A DNA stretch of 20,313 bases from CAYOVG01 sp964407285. GTDB taxonomy: Bacteria; Desulfobacterota; Syntrophobacteria; Syntrophobacterales; Syntrophobacteraceae. Below, piece after piece: positions 7,377 through 14,382 of the stretch. A program made the translations under genes and the position numbers. The notes beneath the pieces are model-generated. The model did not search any database and was not told the origin of the DNA. It saw nothing but the letters and a program-made list of their open reading frames with translations. Position 1 is the first letter of the stretch. Every line of letters starts with the position of its first letter. The stretch is taken from the NCBI GenBank assembly GCA_964407285.1, contig CAYOVG010000089.1, forward strand, positions 1 through 20,313, in the 5' to 3' direction.

Positions 7377-7811
7377 ATGATGAAAACCGTGGTAATGTTG
7401 GTCGACGATGAGGCGCCTTTCGTGGATGCCATGACCAGGCGGCTCAGCAAAAGAGATGTGGACATAGTGTCCGCGTACGGCGGTTATGAAGCTCTGGAGA
7501 AACTGGAGTCGAACGGCGGGGTGGATGTGGTGATACTCGACGTCAAGATGCCGGGAATGGACGGGATCGAGACCTTGAGGCACATCAAGAAGACCCATCC
7601 CCTCGTGGAAGTGATCATGCTGACCGGCCACGCAACGGTGGAGAGCGGCATCGAAGGAATGAAACTCGGGGCTTTCGATTACCTCATGAAGCCCTGCGAC
7701 ATCGAACAGCTTATGGCGAAGGTGAAGGAAGCCGGGGACAAGAAGAGCGAACACGAACAGAGGATCACCCAGGCGAGGATCGATAATATTTCACTGCGCC
7801 GTGGCGACTGA
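7377..7811 (+). CDS. Stand-alone response-regulator receiver protein
   Basis: This 144-residue single-domain receiver has an intact active site: Asp10-Asp11, phospho-acceptor Asp55 (VVILDVKMPG), Thr83 and Lys105 (YLMKPC). A charged C-terminal helix follows and no output domain is present. The start is ATG 7377 with AGGAAG at 7363-7368, 8 nt upstream; ATG 7380 is a second possibility. It is closely similar to the receiver at 2911 (shared VEVIMLTG, ATV, KLGA, DYLMKP), so the operon begins and ends with paralogous receivers, possibly from duplication. It lies 108 nt after the UspA-like gene, the widest gap in the run, so an internal promoter is possible although none was recognised. No kinase is nearby. 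Confidence 0.93.
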   Translation: MMKTVVMLVDDEAPFVDAMTRRLSKRDVDIVSAYGGYEALEKLESNGGVDVVILDVKMPGMDGIETLRHIKKTHPLVEVIMLTGHATVESGIEGMKLGAFDYLMKPCDIEQLMAKVKEAGDKKSEHEQRITQARIDNISLRRGD

Positions 7812-7856
7812 GCACAGGCCCGCTTACGAAAGTGAACAGAATCGAAGAGCAGCGTC

Positions 7857-7901
7857 TCACCCCACCCCTCTCCACCCTTTGGGTGGAGAGGGGTGGGGTG
7901 A
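7857..7901. repeat. Perfect 21-bp hairpin, REP-like dispersed repeat candidate
   Basis: Positions 7857-7877 and 7881-7901 are exact reverse complements around a TTT loop. The arms are runs of C/A/T and G/T/A built on CACCCC and CCTCTCC. No T-run follows on either strand, so it is not a classical terminator, though it could halt or protect both converging transcripts. The composition resembles the CACCCC...CTCTCC hairpins scattered between genes in several bacterial groups. Whether it is repeated elsewhere in this genome cannot be seen here. Confidence 0.8.
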
Positions 7902-8035
7902 AAGGGCGGACGCAACGGCGTTCAGTCCCTTCACCCTGCCTCTGGATACTCATCGACTGAGAAAGAGTCTGTCAACGTTCTCCCCGGTCCTTTTTGACGT
8001 CACCAGGGCGATCCATGCCATACTACTCACTCAGG

Positions 8036-9898
8036 CTATGCCTGTTCTTTGTGGAGCAACTTGAAAATTTGTTTCTTGGGGGTGTGTCTTCCTCCATTCG
8101 TCGTCCAGAACCGCCGGCCGACGTCATTGCGCATAAACTCGTACAGGCTCTCCAGTCGTTCCCGGTTCTCCACTGATTTGGAGATCACATAGCGAAGTTC
8201 ACCCCTGGGACCCAATATCAAAGTCGCTCCACCATAGTAATCCATTGGAAGACTATTGTCCGGGTGTTGAACGATTTTGCGCTGAGTCACCTCTGCGATA
8301 AGGTCGAAGACCACCTGTCCATCGGGGCCGATGCGCCTTGATGAACGGATAGACTCCACACAAACAGGGGCTATTGTCTCCCGGCCGGGCCGACGAACGT
8401 CAACCCGCGTAAGACCGAGTTCTTCGAGGAGCGCTTTGTTTGTGACGATTTGTCGTCCCAGTGCGTCGGCCTGACGTTTAAGTTCTTCTCGCCCCGCCGG
8501 ATGCCCCGGGTCTCCCTCAAATCTCAGTTCGGCAAAGCTCAGTTCAGATAGCTCTTCCATGGGTTTGGTGGGGGGACGCCACAGGAGCGCGTCTTCGGAC
8601 AGACTGCTTACATTGCGGGGATATATGCCTCGTTTTCGGAAGGCGTCGATCCAGGCCATCCGGTATCCCCAGGGATCGTCGGGTATGAGATCGTAATCCG
8701 CTGTGATCACTGCGCGCAGAAACTCCCCGAATTCCAGATCGACGGGAGGACAGTAGTCGATGGCTCGAATACACATATTTAGAAACTGGCGTGCGAGCTT
8801 GCTCGCCTCTTCGGCGAGGACGTTTTGAAGGTCCGCGGATAGCTCTCCATCGGGAATCACGCCGGAGCCGTTTGTTGCCAGACGAACATATCGCTGGACT
8901 TTTCGCTTGAAAACGGTGAGGAAGGCGTCAAAAACAGCCGAGGTCAGCACTGAACCGAGCTTGTGAGGTTCGGTTTCCACGTCCTGGTACTGTGGAGGCG
9001 TCGATCTCGGATTCGTGGGATCGATGTCGATTACCGTACGCAAGGCCCTGTATGAGCCGCCCGTGGTGTGGCCGAATTGCCGGGCGATATCGGTCAGCAA
9101 CTCCGCTTTCTCCAGATCGCCTCGGGATTTGCGAATTGCCTCCCGAAGGACCTTGTCATAGCTGAAATGCTGAAACACGGCGACCAGGTCCGCAAACGCT
9201 TCGTGAAACGCCAGAACGTCGGGACCCCCGGGATAGGTGAAATGCGCCCTCAGACCATCCAGGAGCGCATGCGTGACCTCATGAGCGACAATATCGTGGG
9301 AGAGGCAGGTGAAGACGTAGCTGTCCGGGAGATTCAATCCGGCAACATTTTTCCCGGACCGATAATAGCCGAAGGAGAGTTCCCCTCGCATCTTATCGTA
9401 AAAAGCGTTCTGAGCATCACAGGCGTGTGGACGGATAAGGAGTTGCGTTCTTGCGGGATCGTCCACCCCCTCGAATCCCCAGGCGATATCCCGGCCGAGC
9501 GCCTTTTTGAAAGCTGAATACACCAGGGTGCATACGGCATAAGCCATTTGTTGATGAAACATGGGATCCGAGGGTGACGGATCCCGACCGTCGCGAATCA
9601 GAACGTGCGGATCATCCAGGTTTACCTTGCGATAGTGAAGATTTTGCCGGCCATCGTAGTTGTCCACTTTGAAAATACGGCCCTCCGGCCCTGGAGCCAG
9701 GGGTTCGTAGGGGATGTTGACCAGAGCGATGGAACCCTCCAGACGCGATTGCGCCGGATCGAGCGTGAAGATCCGGAGCGGGCGATAAACGGGATCATCG
9801 CCCTTTCGCTCATATGGTTTCACATGGGCCGCCCCGAAGACCCGCCGTCCAATGAAGAAGGTGCCGTTGTCGCCTGGATTTGCGGTTCTTTTCGGCAT
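8036..9898 (-). CDS. Thermolysin-like (M4) metallopeptidase, no signal peptide
   Basis: This 620-residue protein has a gluzincin zinc site: HEVTH (206-210), with Glu233 in HEAFAD as third ligand 27 residues after the first His, close to thermolysin spacing. PHKLGSVLTSAVFDAF (311-326) matches the thermolysin region holding the catalytic His (His312 here). Residues 1-150 could be a pro-region or substrate-binding part. The C-terminal about 200 residues (420-620) belong to no domain I recognise. M4 enzymes are normally secreted with a signal and pro-peptide; neither is evident, so a cytoplasmic or activated-in-place role is likely. ATG 9898 has GAGGGC just upstream and lies 13 nt after the metacaspase stop, showing a tight operon. 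It may be an effector or a substrate of the upstream metacaspase (inference). Confidence 0.85.
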   Translation of the reverse strand: MPKRTANPGDNGTFFIGRRVFGAAHVKPYERKGDDPVYRPLRIFTLDPAQSRLEGSIALVNIPYEPLAPGPEGRIFKVDNYDGRQNLHYRKVNLDDPHVLIRDGRDPSPSDPMFHQQMAYAVCTLVYSAFKKALGRDIAWGFEGVDDPARTQLLIRPHACDAQNAFYDKMRGELSFGYYRSGKNVAGLNLPDSYVFTCLSHDIVAHEVTHALLDGLRAHFTYPGGPDVLAFHEAFADLVAVFQHFSYDKVLREAIRKSRGDLEKAELLTDIARQFGHTTGGSYRALRTVIDIDPTNPRSTPPQYQDVETEPHKLGSVLTSAVFDAFLTVFKRKVQRYVRLATNGSGVIPDGELSADLQNVLAEEASKLARQFLNMCIRAIDYCPPVDLEFGEFLRAVITADYDLIPDDPWGYRMAWIDAFRKRGIYPRNVSSLSEDALLWRPPTKPMEELSELSFAELRFEGDPGHPAGREELKRQADALGRQIVTNKALLEELGLTRVDVRRPGRETIAPVCVESIRSSRRIGPDGQVVFDLIAEVTQRKIVQHPDNSLPMDYYGGATLILGPRGELRYVISKSVENRERLESLYEFMRNDVGRRFWTTNGGRHTPKKQIFKLLHKEQA

Positions 9899-9911
9899 AG
9901 CGCCCTCGCCT

Positions 9912-12857
9912 CTAGCTTTTCTGCACGATGGAGAGAATCGTACGGAGTAATTGAATCACCGCCGCGTCTTGTCCCGGCGTCTCCCCGGCCGTGGACGCGC
10001 TTCCGGCTCCCTTCGTTCCCCGGGGGCCCGTCAGGGGCTGCAGCAGGTCCATGTCGCACATGGCGGGAGCGCAATCCAGTTCGGGATGTTGCCGGGGTTG
10101 AGTTCCGAAAGCCGACAAGACCTTATTCAAAAACTCTCCGTTTGTCATCCCGGTGATTCCCGCGCGCAGCAGCCGCGTCGCCCGCGTGCTGAATTCACCC
10201 TGTCCATTGCTTTCCCACGCCACTTCACTGGAGTTGCACGCAGAGAAAAGCACTTCCTTCATTGACCTGTCATCCCGGAATCCACGAGCGCGCCCCCGGC
10301 CCTTTTCGCGACGAAACCGCCGATGAGCCTGAATCATGTCCGGGGTAGCCTTCAGGAACCGCGCACGAAGACTCCCATCTCCCGATGTCCCAAGGGTCGG
10401 GGTGACGGCGGCAAAACGCGTGATCGTGCCTGAATGGCAGCAGTCGATAAAGCAGGTGACATTAACCCCTTCCGGAATTCTCGCAAACACGTCGGAAATG
10501 TCATCATCGATCACGAAAGCGCCCGAAGCGAAATCGAATGGGCAAATCGCTTCATCCTGTCCTGCCGTATCCTGTCCCTCTTCGTCGCCGTCCACATCCG
10601 GGAGCTGAGCACCGTGCCCTGAATACTGGAAGACAATCACGTCTCCCGGTTTACTGGTCGCGACAAGACTGGAGAGCGACCGCAGGATGGCATCGCGGGT
10701 TGCCTGGCCGTCGAGCAGCATGACGGGGCGCTCGAAACCGATCCGCATGAGCGCATCGGCCCATGAAAGAGCGTCTGCAACGCATCCGGCCAGAGGCTCC
10801 GTCGGGTACTCGTTTATGCCGACGCAAAGGGCGAGGCGGCGGCCGGGGGTAGCCGCTTGAGGTTGGGAGGAAAAAGTGGTTGTGGTTGGCAGTGGTTGTG
10901 GCTGATGGAATGGCGATGCGGCCTGTGCGGTATGCTGCTGTTGCGCGTCCATGTTCAACGGCAGGTCGAACTGATCCGTCCAACGGCAGGTATCCCGGTT
11001 CTCTTCCGTCGGTTCAGGGAATTCAACAAGCGGATCGTGTTCATCCAGGGCCAGCACCCGGCGTAAAATGCTGTTCATGGTAGCAGGGTCATCATCGAAG
11101 CCGCCATGGGATGTAGATCTGCTTGCACTGAGTCCGGTGCTGGTAGGGGAAACGGACCAGATTACTTCTCCCGCAGACGGCGGATAGCCCGAAAGAGCGA
11201 AAAGCCTGCTCAGGTCGCGGTCACCGCGCAGGCAGATCTCAAGACCCAGCAACGGTGTCTCCCGCCGCCGCTCCAAAGCGTTGTAGATGAGATAGAGCAA
11301 GGACTTGCGGTAAATGCAGGCGCAGTGGTCCGCCTCTTCATAGTCCTTTCGCATTGTAAAGAGGCTGAGTTTGTTGATGCCTTTGTTGATTCCAATCAGA
11401 TTTGCCAGTTGCTTTTGGAACGTATCCACGCTAATGGCGGGCGCCATGAAATGTACCGTTTGGAAATGCGGGTTACCAGCCTTAAGGGCTGCCGGAATGA
11501 AGTGCGAATGAAAGATCGAGCCGGCGCTGTGCCCGACAGCATGTAACTCGATGTCATCCTTGTGATTGTTGCAGAATTCCTTGAGGCGCATCGCCGCGTA
11601 CAGCGCGCCACCGTCGGGGGCGGAGGCGAGTTCGGCGCTCCGCTTCATTGCGGACCAGATGCTGGGACCGTATAGGGCTCGCACGATTGTTTCGATACAC
11701 GGATCTGTTGTATAGTCCCACAAGTCCCGTCTGCCGGTTTCGGGCATGCGTTGCCCGGCTCGGGAAAGGATTTGGCCGATGGTCTCGAAAAGTCCTGTCT
11801 CCCACACGAAGTAAATGGGATAGACGTGATTCTTCTTCCACCAGTTGATGTGCTTGATTGCGCTTCGAAGGGCGTTGGATTCGGAGACCAGTCCGCCGTG
11901 TGCGTAAAACACTATGCGAAGCTTCTTCTGAGATCCGAGCTTTGCTTTTTCCACTTCCCGGACGAGATGCTCTCCGAAGATCGCATCGACATCGCCACTG
12001 GTCGTGCTGAACTTTCCGTCGGAGGAGAACTGTCCCTGGTTGAGATTGATCACGTGAGGCCGTAATTCTGCAAGCATCTCGGGAATCAGTTCCACTCTTC
12101 CCGATGTACTGCGCTCTCCTGTGCGGAGAGCGGCTCCGCCGCGAGTTCCCAGGCTGTAGAATGCATAGAGGTCGCTCTCGCGCATTTCTTCCTCCATGGG
12201 TTCGGCATCCGCTGGATCTTCTCTTTCCGGCACCTCGCGGATAAAACTGTCGATCCAATCGTTCATCTCCAAAGCTTCGTTCCCAAAGGGCCCGCCGCCC
12301 GCGGCACTACGCGAATGACCTGCGAGGTCCTCCGGCTCCACGGTATGGAGCTTGCGAACTTCCTCAAGGACCTCGTCGTAGTCGATTGCCGTTCCCGGAC
12401 AGGATTTCGATGACATCTGGTTATGGAAACGAAGGGTCTCCGGTTTCAGGGCAAAGCGCTTCTGGACCAAGTAAATCACCCGAATGACCGTCTCTCGCTG
12501 TTTGCCTTCGAAGAGGTCGCATCCTGTATCAAAGTCACCGATCATCTCGAACATGAAAGGTCCGATGGTCCTATTTCCGTTATGGCCGCTTGCACTGGCG
12601 GGAGGCGAGTTCCAGTTGCGGCCGAGCCATATCGCGCCTTCCGGATCTACGGTGATGTGTTGTGCGATGTCACTCCATCCTCGATTTTGAGTATGAAAGC
12701 GCCACATGCCGACTATGGTATCGTGTCCTTTGAATTGCCTGTGATTTGGACGCCAGGTGTGGTGCATGTGAATTGAATTGATCTTCCGGCTAAAGGGAAA
12801 TCGCTCAAGCAATACGGCAAATTCCTGCAAATTGATGCGACGAAACTGACGGGGCAT
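9912..12857 (-). CDS. Three-domain fusion: PGRP-like amidase, alpha/beta-hydrolase, type I metacaspase
   Basis: This 981-residue protein starts at ATG 12857, preceded by GAGGAGG at 12863-12869. Residues about 22-170 resemble an amidase_2/PGRP domain, with zinc-ligand candidates in HHTW (32-35), His145 and Cys153 (SKSCPGT). Residues about 290-560 form an alpha/beta-hydrolase with an HGG loop (320-322) and nucleophile elbow GHSAG (442-446, Ser444). A Pro/Gln/Thr-rich linker (637-672) leads to a C14 caspase domain (about 674-940) with YSGHG (His748) and DCCHSG (Cys807). An acidic run (754-768) and VIDDD (782-786) resemble the calcium site of type I metacaspases, which cleave after Arg or Lys. 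No signal peptide or membrane segment is seen. The peptidoglycan-type domain could sense or cut muropeptides and the caspase could activate the neighbouring M4 peptidase (inference). I know of no named family with this order. Confidence 0.88.
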   Translation of the reverse strand: MPRQFRRINLQEFAVLLERFPFSRKINSIHMHHTWRPNHRQFKGHDTIVGMWRFHTQNRGWSDIAQHITVDPEGAIWLGRNWNSPPASASGHNGNRTIGPFMFEMIGDFDTGCDLFEGKQRETVIRVIYLVQKRFALKPETLRFHNQMSSKSCPGTAIDYDEVLEEVRKLHTVEPEDLAGHSRSAAGGGPFGNEALEMNDWIDSFIREVPEREDPADAEPMEEEMRESDLYAFYSLGTRGGAALRTGERSTSGRVELIPEMLAELRPHVINLNQGQFSSDGKFSTTSGDVDAIFGEHLVREVEKAKLGSQKKLRIVFYAHGGLVSESNALRSAIKHINWWKKNHVYPIYFVWETGLFETIGQILSRAGQRMPETGRRDLWDYTTDPCIETIVRALYGPSIWSAMKRSAELASAPDGGALYAAMRLKEFCNNHKDDIELHAVGHSAGSIFHSHFIPAALKAGNPHFQTVHFMAPAISVDTFQKQLANLIGINKGINKLSLFTMRKDYEEADHCACIYRKSLLYLIYNALERRRETPLLGLEICLRGDRDLSRLFALSGYPPSAGEVIWSVSPTSTGLSASRSTSHGGFDDDPATMNSILRRVLALDEHDPLVEFPEPTEENRDTCRWTDQFDLPLNMDAQQQHTAQAASPFHQPQPLPTTTTFSSQPQAATPGRRLALCVGINEYPTEPLAGCVADALSWADALMRIGFERPVMLLDGQATRDAILRSLSSLVATSKPGDVIVFQYSGHGAQLPDVDGDEEGQDTAGQDEAICPFDFASGAFVIDDDISDVFARIPEGVNVTCFIDCCHSGTITRFAAVTPTLGTSGDGSLRARFLKATPDMIQAHRRFRREKGRGRARGFRDDRSMKEVLFSACNSSEVAWESNGQGEFSTRATRLLRAGITGMTNGEFLNKVLSAFGTQPRQHPELDCAPAMCDMDLLQPLTGPRGTKGAGSASTAGETPGQDAAVIQLLRTILSIVQKS

Positions 12858-12932
12858 GACAACCTCCTCAATGACCAAGGCGATTTGCGGAAATGATCGT
12901 ACGGACGAGTGCTGCATGGCGGGCGACATGCA

Positions 12933-12947
12933 TTACGGAACCCGTAA
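12933..12947. repeat. Small inverted repeat in the metacaspase leader
   Basis: TTACGG (12933-12938) and CCGTAA (12942-12947) are exact complements around a 3-nt centre, 76 bp upstream of the metacaspase start. It could be an operator half-site pair or an mRNA hairpin. Confidence 0.35.
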
Positions 12948-12954
12948 GCATATC

Positions 12955-12973
12955 AGCCTGAATCGTTCAGGCT
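12955..12973. repeat. 8-bp inverted repeat in the metacaspase leader
   Basis: AGCCTGAA (12955-12962) and TTCAGGCT (12966-12973) are exact complements around TCG. With the neighbouring repeat at 12933 it forms a pair of palindromes about 100 bp from the operon start, a common layout for repressor operators or leader hairpins. The role is inference. Confidence 0.4.
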
Positions 12974-13131
12974 CCCGAGCAAAGGTTCTTGACGCATTTA
13001 CAAGTGAGATCGATAATATATATCCATGTTCCCTATTTTATTCATTTCGTAAATACTTGAATGTCCGAAACATGATCTTACGTATTGGGCAGAATAATGC
13101 ATGGAAGTATGAAATGCAAATAAATACACAT

Positions 13132-13141
13132 CGAATATTCG
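13132..13141. repeat. 10-bp AT-rich palindrome
   Basis: CGAATATTCG is a perfect palindrome, extended imperfectly by ACAC on the left and TGT on the right. It lies between the metacaspase operon and the 3' end of tonB. Its function is unknown. Confidence 0.35.
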
Positions 13142-13187
13142 TGTAGTATAAAAAAACGGGAACGCTGCCTTTGTATGATGGTTGTTA

Positions 13188-14315
13188 TTACCGCAGTCGA
13201 AAGCTCATCGGGATGCGCACCCACATGGCGACGTTCTTTCCGTCTTTTTGTCCCGGCCGGAACCGCCACTTCTTCACCGCGTCGCGGGCGGCTTCGTCGA
13301 GGACTGCATGGCCGCTGCCTCCGGCAATCCGAGTTTCAACGACCGCCCCCGTCGGACCTACGAGAGCCTCGACCAGGACCGTCCCTTCCCGCCCTTCCCG
13401 GCGCGCCCGGCTGGGATACTCGCGGGGAGGGCAATAGATGCAGACGGGATTCGCCCGTGCGCCGCGTCCCGGTCCTTCGGCGTCGCCTCCCCCGGCGACC
13501 CCGTTTCCGGAGCCTCCCCCGACCGCGCCCGCGGAACCGGCGCCGGCGCCGGAACCGCCGGGCGCACCCCGAGCGCTTTCTCTCGCCGGTCCACCGACTC
13601 CGGCGCCCCCTGACGCCCTCGCCTCTTCAGCCTCCCTCGCCTCCTTTGATCTCTTTATTTCCTCCGGTTCCTTCGTTTCCTTCGGTTCCGCCGGAGCGGG
13701 AGGGAGCTTATCCGCCCGGGTTCGATCCTGGCGCCGGGTTAGATCGTTACGCCGGTCTCTGTCTTTCGCGGCGGCTTTCGGCGCACCCTTCGGCATGGAT
13801 GTTTTTTGCGGGGCCCGCGGCTTTTTCGCTGCTTCCGGCTCAGGCTTCTTCTCCTCCTCTTTCGCTTCGAGGCCGTCCGGGAGGGGAGGTTTTCGAGGTT
13901 CTTTCGGTAAGGACGGAGTGGGACCGGGATTGGGACCGGGGGCGGGCGCGGCCGTTTTCGCCTTCTCTTCTTCCTCGATCGGCGTCGGGGGATGCGCTCC
14001 CGACGGAGCGGGAGCCGAAGTGGAACGTCCGGCGGGGGAATCCGCGCTCGAAAGGTAGGGGGAGACCGCCCCGGCTCCTTCGGATGATTCGGGCGACGGA
14101 GGGACGAGTTCCACGACAAGCGCCGGACGCTCTTCCGGTCTTGCCGGAGTACCGGTATCGGCTTTTCTCAGGTCCATGCAGAGCAGCAGGAAAACGGCGC
14201 CGTGCAGCACCACCGACGCAAGGATGCCCGCCACCGGCCTCTCGGCGGCATGCTTTTCGACTCGCCGTCCGCACGGGCGCGTCTCCTGCCCGTCGCCGCA
14301 ACCGCCATCAGGCAT
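13188..14315 (-). CDS. tonB: TonB family energy-transducing protein
   Basis: This 375-residue protein has the TonB layout. One N-terminal membrane anchor (residues 28-49) contains SVVLHGAV, closely matching the TonB anchor with its essential Ser and His (Ser34, His38). A long periplasmic region rich in Pro, Lys, Glu and Gly (about 60-290) follows, then a C-terminal TonB domain (about 297-375) with YPSRARREGREGTV, AVKKWRFRPG and MWVRIPMSFRLR. It couples ExbB/ExbD energy to outer-membrane receptors; no exbBD genes are in the window. The start is ATG 14315 with a GGGAGGTG site at 14321-14328; a GTG at 14342 is upstream of that site. It follows the receptor gene by 67 nt on the same strand, so it is probably dedicated to that receptor. 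The middle is unusually long compared with E. coli TonB (239 residues). Confidence 0.93.
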   Translation of the reverse strand: MPDGGCGDGQETRPCGRRVEKHAAERPVAGILASVVLHGAVFLLLCMDLRKADTGTPARPEERPALVVELVPPSPESSEGAGAVSPYLSSADSPAGRSTSAPAPSGAHPPTPIEEEEKAKTAAPAPGPNPGPTPSLPKEPRKPPLPDGLEAKEEEKKPEPEAAKKPRAPQKTSMPKGAPKAAAKDRDRRNDLTRRQDRTRADKLPPAPAEPKETKEPEEIKRSKEAREAEEARASGGAGVGGPARESARGAPGGSGAGAGSAGAVGGGSGNGVAGGGDAEGPGRGARANPVCIYCPPREYPSRARREGREGTVLVEALVGPTGAVVETRIAGGSGHAVLDEAARDAVKKWRFRPGQKDGKNVAMWVRIPMSFRLR

Positions 14316-14382
14316 CCGCACACCTCCCGCGCCGCCTCCCACCGCCCGCGGCCTGCCGACAGCCGCCCGCCGGCGGCGGTTC

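Larger units (their letters stand above)
12858..13187. other. Gene-free AT-rich stretch upstream of the metacaspase operon
   Basis: These 330 bases hold no convincing gene. The part at about 12990-13156 is clearly richer in A and T than the flanking genes, consistent with foreign origin or promoter DNA. It contains two small inverted repeats near the operon start (12933-12947 and 12955-12973), a 10-bp palindrome (13132-13141), and seven A residues (13150-13156) that give a T-run on the minus strand downstream of tonB but without a clear stem. The metacaspase promoter presumably lies here; no -35/-10 pair stood out. Confidence 0.6.

Noticed and set aside
7801..8064. Open frames through the 21-bp hairpin region
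   Set aside because: They read through the inverted repeat and intergenic DNA; no family resemblance or ribosome site is present.
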